DNA of 64,000 nucleotides from Antedon bifida (GCA_963402885.1 OY727096.1:19945820-20009819); one strand, 5' to 3'. Positions 1 to 13,570 are shown, numbered from the stretch's first letter. Notes: generated from the letters alone by a model not told the origin. Made by a program: numbers and translations.

Positions 1-2826
1 AATTATGCCATGATAATCCATTGTGCGCATACGGAGTCATTGTGACGTGCTTCTTCACTCAATTTCTCGATACAGTTTTGGTAGACTCTTGGTCCAAATG
101 ACGATCAATGGCACATTGTGCTAGTCATTGCAAATTGAATGCTTGTTCCTAATAAGAGGAGGGTGAGGATTGGCTGAATTGCTGCAGCAAATTTAGAAAA
201 AATAGTACAGATCTCTGATAATGAAAGGCTGACTAAAATCAGAGAACATTACTGCATCAACTGCAGTAGTCTGATTTTCTACACATTATTTCAATGTGGT
301 TTAGAAATATAGCAATAATAATATGAACAGATTTTAGTAATTTACTTGGAAAATCCAGTGATTTATAGACACTCATAAAATGCCATCCATAAGGATTTTA
401 AGATTTAAGGCAATTGGAATTGTAAATGTTAAGCAACATAAAATTGAAAGTAATGTTTTAACCTGTCTAGTAGTAGTCTGTAGTAGTGGGCCAGGCTGTA
501 GAAGATTATTTCTTTATGGTATACTATAACCAGTCTTAACTTTAAATTAGGCTAAATAGACTACTCCACCATCCTCATAAAACACAACTCCCCTTGTTTT
601 TTTCTGGTAAACATTTTCTGGAAGCCCCGACCTGCATACAGAATAACCACAGCTGTGTAATTTCTGACTTCAAATTCTTTGGAAACACTGCCACTCATCA
701 ATTCGTCAGATGTTCCAAATGAATATTTGCAAAGAATATTCTTCCATTGTTGACAACAATTAGAAATGTAAATACATTGTTTACTTTGGATTGAGGGTTT
801 GGTAAATAGATATGTGTGGACTTTTAATTTGCAAGGTTTGCTTCTGTATTTACCAGAATAATATGCCTCAATTTTTAAATTATTACACATATAGCAATTA
901 AATATTTCTCTAAGATTATCACCACTGAAAGTTCTCTAAAATTAAATATTTAGTATATTGACATTAGGAATATCCTATACAAAATACACTTTCAAAGCTT
1001 TGAAGCCAAATTATAACAGTAGTAGGAGATGGAAATTGTCAGCTCATCCAGGATGGACCCAATCACAGAGAGTTGCATCCAGAATTTTGATATCTATTCG
1101 GATACCTTATAGATTAGATACAAATATTAAGCAAAAAAGCAATCTGCCACAAAGTTGATGGCATTGGATTTATATGCCCAATACAATGGGAATTTTAATC
1201 CCAATAAAAATTTACTTGATACAATTTCTCATTACATTTTGTTTGTATCTTTTATAACAGCATTTATTATGCTTACATGGAGTTGCAGTGTTGTAGAAAT
1301 TATTCAAGAAAATGTGTATTTTAATGAATTACTTGTTAAAACCTTGTGTCTATTGTTATTCTATTATAGGTAAGCTGTAATCAATAATTACAATACCATA
1401 ATTGAAAGCAATATTGAAGGTCAGAGGTCAATGGCCTGTTAATCCATATTTATGGGACTATCATATAATTTGTATGCTTTTATGAAATTCTTGTAAAAAT
1501 AGATAGCACTTGACCTAGATGAAGAAATAATAAATTAGAAAATTTAGATATAATGGTGGTGATAAAAAAAACATTCCCTATTTACACCAATCGCAATCAA
1601 ATTGTTACTATACTTTCATAATATAAGCTGAAATCTAGATCTACTACACTATTACAAGCAGTTTAAAATACATATCTCACAATTTCAACTAGTCATGAAT
1701 TAAATAAAATAACAGACAAATTTGTATCATGTTTTTGTCTTGTTTTTTATTATCTTTTGTGTCTTAAGTGGTAATTTTCCTCCACCTATTTAAAATACCT
1801 TATTTGGGCATTCAATAAAAATTCTACTTTACAAACGTTTGCAAATGAACTCATTAATAGTATTCCACAACTTCATCAGAACGTGCGTTATTGTATTTAG
1901 ATTACCAATCGTGCCATTAGCATTTTCTCGCAAAATGGTTTGAGAAATTAGATGTTAACACTGTTGACTTCTTTCGTCAGCCGGAGGGAAGACTTTACTT
2001 TACACGAACTAAAATAATGCACTTGATAATTATCAACAATTTAGTCTTGGGATGATGAGGACATCAGACTGTGTGAATAGCCTTGTAGTCTATGTAATTA
2101 TCATTCATGTTTCATTTAGTATTTGAAAATATTTCTTTGTGTCATTTATAACCTATGATTGATGGTAGTAGTATAGTCAGATTAAAACATTTTTTTTTTC
2201 CAAGATATATTTGGTTTGTATTTTATTTATATTACATAAATTTGACATTGCAGGTTCAAGCCATGTTATACTGCACTGTTAGTATCTTAGGACCATTCTC
2301 ACTTAGGCTAAGGAAACACTTTTAATTTTAAATAAAATAAACAATTATCAATTATCTAAATGAATAACACTTAAAGGGAATTAGTACTTAATTATATTTA
2401 TTTACTAGTATTTAAAGGATTTATTTCAAGTGCGATCGATGTTTTCATTCAGGCCACAATAAAAATGGACGCTAATTAGAACGCATACAAACTTTCATAT
2501 CTTTATAATCTTTATAAAATGAAGTGTTCAGACTCGAAAAAATACAAGATTTCATTCACTTACCTACATGCTACTTTTAGTAGTAGTGTACAGTAGTAGT
2601 AGCAGTTGGTAATAAAAAATAAATTATTCTTTCTCATTCTACCCGCAGTAGTACTAGTAGAAATACATTGCATTATCTTACTGGCTAAAAAATGCCATCT
2701 TCATAATAAGATAAAGTGATTAGATATACTTGCTGAAAATAGCAAGATAGTCACACAATGGTATCGTGTTTCATTAGAATCATAGCAAACACAAGAAACT
2801 AAATTCTGGCGGCCTAGATATTAAAC

Positions 2827-2889
2827 ATGGCTGAAGGAGATGGCAATATCTTAGCAGTCATCTTCCGGCTGATTTTAATTTCAAATTGA
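2827..2889 (+). other. Tiny open frame with strong start context
   Basis: AAACATGGCTG opens 20 codons (MAEGDGNILAVIFRL...) and a stop, preceded by GGCGGCC, rare in this AT-rich stretch. It could be a small upstream frame or a YY1-like regulatory word (ATGGC twice within 20 bp). No splice donor follows. Confidence 0.12.
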
Positions 2890-5800
2890 TTAATGGAATT
2901 TATAATATAGCTTTAGATTATTAGCCTTGAGAAAAAATATAAATTCAACTTTTTTTATTCATGTATGTTTACTGTACAGTAGGTATATTTTACATTTTAA
3001 TAAATTTCAATACTAATGGGAAAAGGAAAGTATTGAACAAATTTGTCTTGGTATCTACATTTTTTTCTTTCAGAATATTATGGTTGGGCTAGTTTTATTT
3101 ATGTATAATATATTCATAACTTTAATACTAACCAAGCTGCTTAGGCAATTTGCCCGAAAGTCCCAGTTATTTTTACTTTTCCTTCCATGTTGATTAAAGT
3201 TTATGTGAGATTTAGAACATTTTTTTATTCAGAAATTTAACAAAGATTATGCTAGCTGAATGTGAAACCCACAATTTAACTAAAAAAAAAAAAATAATAA
3301 TATTCATAACTATATCTGATTATTGTTATTAATCTAATTATCTATTAATATATATTATTAATTCTGATTCTGATTAATGTAATTGATTACATTTGTTCCT
3401 AATGGAATCTGTTGGTTAGAACCTTCATGGAAGCATGAACTGTTTCACAGTAAGATAGTGATGTGGTGCGGTAGAACAATGCTAGATAAAACAGAGATAA
3501 AAAAATTATACATCAACATCTTTCAATATATTTATTCATGAAGCAAGATCTCCGAAAAGATACTTTATAGAAATTTACAGGCATGGAAATGTTCATTTTT
3601 TTAAAAATGTGTATGTAAATGAAAGTATAAATAAGTTTATGGATAATGGGGATATTTGAATAAAGGTAGCACGAGACAAAAAGATTAAAAATTATAAATT
3701 GTATATACGACTAGACTTTGTGCACGGTCAATAAATGCAGTATGTTGATTAAGGAAATTTATCCAGCATCTGTTGGTGAAATATTAATTTGTTGATATCA
3801 TCATTGTAGGCGTAACTTGGTTTTTAATCACCATTAATACCCACCATTCAGTACATTTTCATGAAGTATCTAGGTTGGCTATTCCCAACTCACTGATATG
3901 ATGCATCTTTTATGGGTGAATGAATATCGCTGATATGCAGTTTACTATCTTCATTTGCATAGAGATATTCCTACACGAAATATACCTGATAGTACAGTAG
4001 GTAGCCCCTGTCTTAAAATTATTTATTTCTTTGATATGATGATGGCACTACTATCAATGTTAAATTAAATTTCATAAGAGAAATGAGTGACAGTTAACTA
4101 ATTACTTATTGGCAACATCAGAATCGACTGAGTATTTAAGTAATACGGGTCTGTCTTAAACAACAATGATGACTGTATGTAGGACCAATCTTGCATGAAT
4201 TGAATTATGAAATTTGTTATATAGATAACAATATTTTCAACATAAAATTTGTATTTATTGAGTAATCTAAAAGGATCTTTAGTGACATAATATGCAAAAT
4301 CCCAGATGTTATAGTTTGTAGTAAAAGGGAGAATTATTTGTTTGTTGTGCATTTAAAGTTGTTTTATTACCAAGAATGGTTCATTTCTTGTGCTACTTAT
4401 TCATCACTTATATGTATTCTTACAAGCGCTTGTTAATTTCCAGTAAATCAGTTCTTTTGTGTCTCTCACACTTATTTAGCTGTGAGGTATGTGATCGAAG
4501 TACTTGAAAGGGATTCTCCCTTAATCACAGTTCAGTTCTCATATAGTTATTTTGTACAGTACGACAGTGCTGTAGTGCTGTAGACATTAGTTGAGATGTT
4601 TTGTAGTCAGTACCTTATTGCTCTGTAAACATTATGTTTTATTAGTTAATATTTAATTAAAGCCTCTTCTTCTTAACGTTTTCCGTCTGCCAACATTAAA
4701 TTTTTACAGTTTGTGTTTCCATTTTTGTCTGTTTAGGGCAGGATGGATTGTTATTGTGTTAGAGTCTGCATATCCTTGATAAATTTTAATTAAAGTACTA
4801 TATTTAATCTGTGTATGAACACTTAAAACTCATGGATAAAATGAATTGCATTACCTATAGTGAATTACTTCAGTACTTGCAGTAATGATCTTGCATTTAC
4901 TCTTTATTTGAAGAATACACTGGATTCATTATAACCATAGTTGATTATATATAACATCTACCTAACTTTTTTTTAAAGGAAATTACTATAGGCTTTTGAT
5001 CAATATTGCATTATGTGAAAATTGTCTTCTACTAGGAAAATATATTAACTCTTGAAAAGTCTCGTGAATATTTAAATAACAGGAGTTCTTTATTGTTATT
5101 AAATACAGTGGGATTTGATAAAATGATAGAAAATCTGATTATTTAACAGACTTACAACAGTAAATCTAAAGACACTGAAATCAAGACACAAGTGTTTTTT
5201 TCATCTCTTTGGTATCTGATTTGAACCCGGAATACTTGATAAATATATGAAGTCAGTTTGTTTAAAAGTGCTCATTGCGCTGAATGCACAGTGGGGTATA
5301 AATTAAAATAAAGTATATAAAATATCTTGAACATTTTATTACTCAACAGAATGACATAAAATTCTTTTTATGTTAATTTACTAAAAAAAATAGTTATTTT
5401 CAACCATTCTGAAAAATGTCATTTATCATTACTAATCTTATTCTACATCTAATTTAGAGAGTTTAGCATAAAATTTACTGAACAGTAATTGGTCTGGTCT
5501 TGAGAAGAAATCCTGCATATTTTCATATGAATTCAATCAATTTCTGGTTCTTTTTGTTGTGTTGTAATAGTCGATTGCAGAGAGTGAGCCTTAAGCGGTT
5601 TAAAGAGGAGTCGAGTAGTTTAACTCAAGTAGTTGAATTATACCCTAGCTCTGGGGTAGCATTAAGATCAAGGATATGAGCTAAATTTATTCTGGAACTA
5701 AATTCAATTATCGTTGTCTACATTAAGTAGTTTTTTAATTTTCTTTCATAATATTACATTAGAAATCATGAATTATAGTTATGTGAAGGTTTCCAGTACA

Positions 5801-5927
5801 TAGGCCTACTTGTTGTCTTGTTAGGCTGCAAAGTTTATGCTGCAGGATCTCTTGGTGGTTTTCATACTTGCTTACCAAACATTGTCACAGTTCTAATTTT
5901 CTGATGGCCAGTACAGTGCTACTACCG

Positions 5928-5945
5928 AAGTCTCATATGAGACTT
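5928..5945. repeat. 18-bp perfect palindrome
   Basis: AAGTCTCATATGAGACTT reads identically on both strands. The context is plain AT-rich DNA; function unknown. Confidence 0.5.
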
Positions 5946-7520
5946 GGTTTAGAAATGTGGGTTTTTTAACCATCTTGTAATTTGGCAAGTCACTGTTGGT
6001 GGTATGTAATTTTATATTTAAATAAGTAATGAAATTTGATGGGACTGTGAACCACTGAATATAATGTTATTCCGTAATACAGTTTTAAACATTCACATAG
6101 AAAACATATTATTCTTAATAAAATTCAATAACAGAAGGTGTTTAGCGATGTAAAAAACTTCTTTTTAATTGATAAATCACTAATATATGCATATTTCTCC
6201 TCCCTCTTTATAATAACAAAAATCTGCATATGCCCAAGATAAAAATAAATAATGTATTCATTAGATATAATTTCTCATCTGAAAACGGTGCCTTTTGCAA
6301 AAATCAACTAAACCTACTGGGCAACATGATCAGAAATTTAATAGTCAATTTATTCATAAAACCCCAATAGTTAAGTAAATTATTCGTGACCTTTAAAATG
6401 TATTTCTCTAGGCAGCTTTATTCTATTAATTATCTATTTTTTTCTGTTCTGTAACAGAATCATGATTGCAGTAATTTTATTTATATTGCTGAATTATACA
6501 GCATGTCTTTTTTTATTTTGTAGGAATGGATGTATTTAATCATTTTAAGATTGATTTTTCTAGGAATGTTTATTTTATAAATATTAATAATACGGGTTCT
6601 ATAGATTTAAAAAACTGTAAAGAGATGCAGTAAAAGTATAATTACTGCATTACATTAAATGAGGTTCCAACAGTGACAGTTTGAGTTAGGTTACATTTTG
6701 CTGGTTTCAACAGATTTAACCAATACAATAGAATATATTATTTTTTAAATCTATTATAAATTTACTGCAGCATTTGAATTACATTAAGATACCTTATTAC
6801 TAATTTTTTTTGGGATAACTTGACAGTATTACTGTTATTAACCAATTTTGTTTGTGGTTAGGTTACGTTTGTGGCATTCCCAACATTAAAGCCTATGTAG
6901 TATATTATTATACTGCAGTACAGTACTTACAGGTGAAGTTAGTCACTTGTTTTTAGATGAAACAATAAACAGTACAGACTCTTTCTAACATGCACCTGCA
7001 GAAACTAAAGCAGACGGTTTTCCTGATTATAATAAAATTGAGTCAATGAGAAAATCAACAATATTAAGTAAGCTGTTTTATTACGATGAACCAAATATTA
7101 GCTGAAGTAACTGCAGTATAATATTTTATTTTATACACTTATCTCTTTTATGTTCCTGATTATAATAAGAAATCATGCAATCCAATCAACAATATGGAGC
7201 TGCATGGGAACGAATGAACCACACACCTGTAAGCGTGATCGTCATCCATTCTCACAGCAAATGGATCGTGAAACAGATACACGACCTGTCTGTCTGGATT
7301 TGATATCGTCAAAACATAATTTGTCTGAGTAGTTGTTTGAAAATGAACACATTCAGATTGTTATATTATCCAGCGTTTTTCTAATGAATGTTACCATCAG
7401 TGTTTCTCTTAATCATGATGACAATTTTTTTCATTTTTTACACATTTTTTTAAATTATTTTTATTATCTGGTCTTGTTTGGGAAAATTTATTTAGGGAAT
7501 ATTTTTTTGTAGTCTGGGCT

Positions 7521-7606
7521 CCAGACGGAGTTTTGTAAAAATATAAATATTTTTGCACATATGGCGTTTCATACGTGTATTACTTGAGTTTGGATACTCC
7601 GTCTGG
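7521..7606. repeat. Stem-loop with 11-bp perfect arms
   Basis: CCAGACGGAGT at 7521-7531 is perfectly inverted at 7596-7606, with a 64-base spacer. Such a CpG-bearing stem is unusual in this AT-rich context and marks the left edge of the CpG-richer island. Function unknown. Confidence 0.6.
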
Positions 7607-7691
7607 GGAAACACGCATAAGTCACGTGGTTTGACACCAAGAATTCTTGGTGCATAAATTATCCAGTTGACTAGTTTCAGCCGCATGCCAT

Positions 7692-8109
7692 TGGCTACTC
7701 ACTCGTACGTCGTTTTAATATTCATATTTCAGACTTTCAAAGGCTCAACATCTAAGACGATGCGCATGCGCTATGTTACGTTTAGACAATGTGTACTTGG
7801 CCTGGTTGTGGGTACATTGATGAAAGTTTCTGAAGGCTAGAAATGATTTTATATGCCTAGTAGTCTGGTAAACATTTGATGAGATTTTTCCCAAGAACAT
7901 GAAAACTCGTCTTGATATGATAGGCTAGCTTCTCCGCCAAATCAAACTTTGAATGGATCATTTATTATGCGGAGAAAATTTGATTTAATTCCCACCCAGA
8001 CCCTGTCCTGTTCTGTGTGGTGGTGTAGCCCTGTTGTGTGCCGGTCGGTAGTGGTATGTACCTTATTGGCGTTTTATTTGGCAGGTCATACGTACGAGTT
8101 GAGTAGCCC
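7692..8109. mobile_element. Segment bounded by inverted repeats, possible MITE
   Basis: The left edge GGCTACTCACTCGTACGT matches the inverse of the right edge (about 8087-8109), which reads GGGCTACTCAACTCGTACGT on the minus strand, with one inserted base and one or two mismatches. About 418 bp lie between the outer ends, including the NRF1-type palindrome. No clear target-site duplication can be seen and there is no coding frame, so a mobile origin is suggested but not proven. Confidence 0.35.
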
Positions 8110-8382
8110 TACAAAGGAGGCCTAGGCCAGGACTAAACAATTAATAAACAAAACAACTTGGCAACACGATTTTATATTTCAACAGTTGTTCAGTCTCGAT
8201 CGTACATTCAGCACTGTACGTACGTACTCGATCTTTTTCATTTTGAAACAAAATGATCATTGGTTGATTCGAAATCCATATTTACATACCGCCCGCCCCA
8301 TATAGCCAAATACGGTATGATAACCTACGTCATTCTTATTGGATGTTTGCGGTCTGCAAATCGATTTCTATACGTGTTTCAC

Positions 8383-8462
8383 AAGTCTGTATTTTCAGAC
8401 AAAAATCGCGGTCGAAATAAAAACAAATAAATAAAAAAAAAAGACAAAAAATACAGACTTGG
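8383..8462. repeat. Inverted repeat, 14-bp arms
   Basis: CAAGTCTGTATTTT (8383-8396) and its perfect inverse AAAATACAGACTTG (8449-8462) flank an A-rich spacer, giving a potential hairpin at the right edge of the CpG-richer island. Confidence 0.55.
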
Positions 8463-8947
8463 GGCAAGTCTAATTTTTTTGATACAAAGTTGGGAAAATT
8501 ATAAAAACATGATCATTGTTCTAGTTTTTAACATTTTTTTCAAACATTGCCTAAAATGATCAGCCTCAGTCTGATGCCTCTATACATCACAATCAAACTT
8601 TGAATCAACAAACCCACAAAATTAGCAATAACACTAGACAGACAATATGAAGTCAACATACAAAGCGTATTCTGTCTGATTACATCTTGAGACATCCTTC
8701 TATGAGATATGTGTCTTTGGATGGAATTATGTAATTGCTTTCCAGTTCTCATCAGCCGTGTGGTAATTGATTGATTCTATGTATACAATGGCTCCTATTA
8801 TCACCCACTATTATTTGACTACAGCAGCTCTGTGACTGAATTATTTGGCATGAATTACTTTCTTTCATTACTTTCGTGCACGGAAATACTGTAATTATCT
8901 GAGGATATGAAACATTTGAACAATTAATGGTTCCACTATTCCATCTC

Positions 8948-9610
8948 CAGGCCCGTATCCAGGGGGGGTGCGTTGGGTGCAGACGCACCCCCCCCCAAGT
9001 CCCAAAAGGTCCACTATTTCCTCGGTTGGTATTTTTTCTTGTCTTGTTTAACTAAAGACAATCATTATATATATACAAAATTTACACTATCAATGGTATA
9101 CAAACAAAAATATGTTAATATAAAATGAAAAAATACCGGTAATTAAATTACGGAATCTGAACTGACTACAAACTCGATGTGAAACATGCGCAGTCGATCA
9201 TGTGACGACAACCAATAGCTTAGCGCTTCATGTACGCGGTACGCGGTAAAGTGTTTTTGCATGCTGGAAATACAGACAACCGGCGGTAATTTGCTGGAAA
9301 TACAGACAACCGGCGGTAAATACAGACACTATCGAATACGGCGCCTAAACATGGGAAGGAAGCAGGAAGCTAGAAAGCTGCTGGAAAATCGACGCTGTCT
9401 AAGTTGGCCTTTAAACATCATGAAAGCGTTAAGTTCTGGTGTCCATCGTTCAACTAGCCCAAGCCACAACAAAGAGTCTTAAATCAGTCTTTAGAATGTC
9501 AAATAGCGCAAATTTTGCCTGACCGGGGGCCCTTGGCGGCCCCCTGGCCCCCAGCCATTGTACCTCGCTTTGCTCGCATCCCCCCAATATAAATGCTGCA
9601 TACGGGCCTG
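8948..9610. mobile_element. 663-bp non-autonomous DNA transposon with CATCTC target duplication
   Basis: Seen: terminal inverted repeats CAGGCCCGTATCCAG on the left and, inverted, CAGGCCCGTATGCAG on the right, flanked by identical 6-bp CATCTC at 8942-8947 and 9611-9616. The interior is GC- and CpG-rich relative to the genome, with G-runs and C-runs just inside both ends (the right end carries GGGGGCC and TCGCTTTGCTCGC). A 32-bp direct repeat begins TGCTGGAAATACAGACAAC and occurs twice at about 9262-9320. A 73-codon frame (9261-9482) has no transposase features and is partly made of that repeat, so the element must rely on proteins supplied elsewhere. The CAG-starting termini recall hAT elements, but hAT insertions normally duplicate 8 bp, so the superfamily stays open. 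Confidence 0.75.
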
Positions 9611-9616
9611 CATCTC

Positions 9617-12600
9617 TTTAATCTTTTCTCCAAAATATTCTATTGTAATTATTTCAGTACAAATACAGTATTTAGGCCTACCATAATCTATAATACTACT
9701 GTAGCTTCGAGTTTGTTTCTTTCTACCATGGAGGAATTTCTACCATGCCAGGAAAATCTGGATCCTAGCCCATGGTAGTCTTTCAATCAGTGCACTTTCT
9801 CTTGAAAAAAAAAACTTGGATCTATCACTGTAATATTCACAGGAAAGTTAAAAGTTCTCTTTGTACCAGTGGATCATGGAGGTATCTATGAGTGGATGTA
9901 CTACTAATAGCTGAGCTCTGTAGTTAACAATCCAAAGTTCTATTTAAATTGCAATAATACAGTGGTAGAAACCCCCAGGTCTACTACCTTGCTTCAGTTT
10001 TCACTAAAGTTTAGTTTGAACATGGAGGTATATTTTATACCTCCATGGTTTGAAGTAAGGTACATATTTATACTTCTATCAAATATCAAATTGCGTATGA
10101 CCAATATTTATCACAGATATCTCCTGACCGATCCAGCCATAGTTTAGAAGAAATCAAGATTTTGTCTATATGGCCAAAGCAGTAACATTAAAAAAAACTT
10201 TTTAAACCAGTTAGAAATTATATGAATTTAAGGCATCCTGTAATTGGTGATTTAGTTGTTGGATGTGGTTTTAAAAAAAAAAGTATGTGAAGACAATGTA
10301 ATATCTGATATCTTGAAGAGCATCATGTTCCATGTTATATATTTGTAATGTTTTAATGTGTTAAGTGGGTGTAATTTTATTGGTTTTGTTTACAATATCC
10401 CATGTAGATAAGTCCTATTAAAAAAGTTTCAGGTTACCATAATGGTTTCTATTCATTCTTTCATTCAACTTTATACATATAACTTTGCGATTAATTTGTA
10501 AAAAGATAGAGATATTTGAATTTCAAGTTGACAAATGTAATAACAACGTAAAGAATCATAGTTCACAGCTTCTGCTATAACTTTATATCATAAAGAATTT
10601 CTGATGCAATGACAACATTATAGTCTTTGTACACATCTGTTCCCCTCACCAGTATCTTTAAAAAGTCTGTATTAGCCAGTCAAGCACTGAATTACTTTTT
10701 CTGTCTTGTATTTTCACCACCAGTTGTTTACACATTCATTAAATTATTTTGTTTGTATACTTTTTTCATAATTAGCAAATTTTTCTTTTGAAGTTTTTTA
10801 TAATATATAAATGTCCTCTTTAAGGAATCAGACAAACAAAATCCAAGTGCTGATACTAAAACAAGCTAGTATTTAGCGACAAGTCTATCTGCAACACCTT
10901 AGAGACCGACCACCATTGCTGTTAGCTATGATTCTATTTCATAATATTTTGTTACTAGATATTTTACAAGTACACTGAGAGGGCGCTGTTTGTGGGTCAT
11001 ATTACATCTTTGCACTTTATTAAAAAGATAGTGAGGATGTCAATTTATACAGAGTGCAACATTTCCATTATTTTTCATTCACAGAATGATATATCAAGTT
11101 CTTTCAGCAGAGGATGTTAAAGGCCAGGTGCGGGCAAAAAATTTCTATTGATCATACATTCCAATAATTATCAATCTATAGTTTCCCCTATGTTTCATCA
11201 TTTTTGGGATTTTATTTGTGTTACACGAGCTTGTTGAAAATAAGCACTTTCTTATCAGTGGGGGGATAGTTCAAATTACACAGTAAAATCTCTATTCTTG
11301 TGTACACAAATTTTGTAAATAGAGAGGCATTTTAAAAAGCTATGAAAAATAAACGGTGTGGTAAAAAATGTTATCAGATGACTAAATATAGGTAATATAA
11401 CTTGAATATTACATTTCTGGTATTTTTATTCAACTTCAGAGTTTTATTTTCATGCTATAGCAAAAATTATCCACCGCATATCCACCATCTTTTTTCACCT
11501 TCTAGGGAGTCACCAGACATGTTATTACATTAGATTAACTACCTAACTACTGAAAAAAAGTCTTCCTGGTTTTTATGGAAGAATTTTTGCCAAATGTTGT
11601 ATTTGACCATATTAAGGGAAAGTCATGTTTTTTCATCTTGATTTCTGTTAAAAATATTTGATTTATGTACAATTAACCAGATATTATATTTAAAATTCAT
11701 GCCTGCACCTGAGCTTTAACAGTTCATGTAAATAAAAAATACTCTAAATGATGAATAAAGAGGATGCAAGGGATAAACATCATCACACTTGATATGAAAT
11801 TAATAAATATGTTTATTGTGATTATGCAAATTTGTGTAATTTAAACTTAATTATTGTTTGGTGGGATATATATACTCTTCTTCGAAACTTGACAAATGAT
11901 ATTTTAAAAACTAGAAACCATCAAGGAAGAAAAAAAAAGCCATGTTGCCATCCCACCAATATGTTACTTTTGAAGTAGTATACTGTAATGTCGGCTTGAA
12001 TTAAAAACTTATTTACTACTATTGATATACACCGCAAAGTGCTTTAAACTATGTATGGCACATACACGTATCAATAGTACATTATTAATTTTTATTCGTG
12101 TCTACACCAATCACTATCTAACAGCTCACATCATAATTCCATGGATGAACCGTTCAATTTAAATTGTGCTTTTCCATCAATTCGGTTAATTTAAAAACTA
12201 TTCCTATACATGAGACACAGTTGTTTATTAATTGATTGACTGAATATGGGGAAACCTAGATCCATATTTGATCCGTTTGACTATACAAGCGTTACAATAA
12301 TTATTTTTTAATGTATATTGCATTAAGTCTAGTTCATTTTGTACGTTATGAACTATGAAAATGTTAAATTGATGTCTGTATAGTTCCTTAGGAATTACTG
12401 CAGTAACTGCAGTAAGAATGTAATAGTGGTAAGCAATGTCATCTTGTTTTCATAGAATTGATTTTGTCCAACTGTAATATATAGGCCGATTATACCTTAG
12501 TTACAGTACTTCTGATGCACAATATATAATCTACTTGTAGTTAAATTTCAGAAGAATTACTGCAGTAACTTAATTAATCAAATCCATGTTCATTTGCTGT

Positions 12601-13458
12601 AAAATGATCCAATAGAAATAGTAATTTTAACAATGTTAAAGCATTATCATCTTCAAACTAATTTTTACTTCTGATATATGTCCACTTGTTGCAAGTCCAA
12701 TAATTTGTTGCAATATTCTACAGGTTGAAGCACGATCAATTAGGCAACCTATTGATTTATGTTACGTTAGAATCTTAATAAATCTATCATTCTCTTTAAC
12801 TATTCCACTGTCTTTATATTTAGTAGTACAATGGATTGCGCGATTAAGTGTTATTCTTTGTATGGCTTGAGGCTACTCTTTTGTGTCTGGTTAAACGGGA
12901 GAAAAATTATGCTATTCAAGCAAGTGTATTATGACAATGTATGTATATGGTAGTGTGTAATTAGTTATGAAAATACCTATACTAGAGGTTTATTATAAGT
13001 ATAGGTTGGTTGCTTTATTCAATATTAGGCTTATAAAAAGAGAAATTTTAGAAAAGTCATCAATTTGTGTCTTGTTTAAACACACACGCTTTTTTTAAAA
13101 TACACACACACTTTTTTTTTTAACTTTCAGTTTACACTTCTTTCGAAAAACATTTGTGTTACCTTTCCCTCAACGCAGAAAGGGATGTAAAATGTCAACA
13201 ATGTATGATTCTTATGTACTGTAAAGTGCATCATAAACACAAAGCTCATTAGATAATTCCATATATAAAATGTATGGCTTTTTATAAAGTACTTAATATT
13301 GTTTTTATTAATGCTATCTTAATGTTAAATTATGTAGAGTCAAGCTATAGATGTTCTGAATATTTTATTCCTCATAAATTTTATAGACACACTTAATATA
13401 TTGAAAACAGATAATAAAATAATGCCCACAATCTCCATTGTTTGCATTGGGAATATTT
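9617..13458. other. AT-rich non-coding DNA
   Basis: No supported gene. Holds the CATGGAGG inverted repeats (9720-10050), a slightly GC-richer patch at 10870-11000 with GAGGGCGCTGT, two TTACTGCAGTAA palindromes (12395 and 12557) and an AC/T-rich run near 13085-13120. Confidence 0.6.
10021..10047. repeat. Perfect 12-bp-arm hairpin
   Basis: CATGGAGGTATA and TATACCTCCATG are perfectly inverted around a 3-base loop. Similar CCATGGAGG words occur at about 9727 and 9873, so this may be part of a small local repeat family (9720-10050). Confidence 0.5.
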
Positions 13459-13570
13459 GCTGTACCTTGGTGGGTTTGATGGATTCATCCATCCCATTGT
13501 CTTGGGTTCAAATCCTATTTCAGCCAGTGTTTTTCTTTCTAATGATAAAAAGACACTTCCAAAAAGACAG
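13459..13570 (+). mobile_element. tRNA-derived SINE-like unit
   Basis: Carries a pol III box-A-like TACCTTGGTGGG (about 13463) and a good box B GGGTTCAAATCC (13504-13515) at tRNA-like spacing, followed by a non-tRNA tail with T and A runs. The flanks do not form an acceptor stem, so it is not a tRNA gene. Related units occur at 20775, 20176 and 47825. Confidence 0.45.

Larger units (their letters stand above)
1..7489. other. AT-rich non-coding DNA
   Basis: No frame here has coding character. Contents noticed: AGT/CTA trinucleotide runs (470-490, 2575-2660), poly-A and poly-T runs, the palindromes listed separately, a balanced patch at 7170-7330 (around CACACCTGTAAGCGTGATCG) that may be a small conserved element, and one TAGGCCTA word at 5801. 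Confidence 0.6.
7490..8420. promoter_or_regulatory. CpG-richer island with NRF1-type palindrome
   Basis: The densest CpG stretch of the first 35 kb outside the transposon that follows. GCGCATGCGC at 7762-7771 is the palindromic NRF1 site found in many animal promoters. TACGTCATTCTTATTGG (about 8323) combines a CRE-like TACGTCA with an inverted CCAAT box. GATCGTAC and GTACGTAC words cluster at 8200-8230. No convincing coding exon follows: the ATG at about 7788 closes after 14 codons. It could be the promoter of a non-coding first exon or a mobile element carrying promoter-like sites. Confidence 0.3.

Noticed and set aside
1155-1373. 72-codon frame ending in TAG next to a GTAAGC donor-like word
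   Set aside because: The composition is Leu/Phe/Asn-rich as expected by chance and the stop codon precedes the donor.
9261-9482. 73-codon frame as a transposon protein
   Set aside because: Its start is made of a direct repeat, it has no catalytic motif, and it is too short; GC content of the element explains the openness.
10960-11000. CTCF-like site (GAGAGGGCGCTGT)
   Set aside because: It matches only part of the consensus, and a single motif is not enough to call an insulator.
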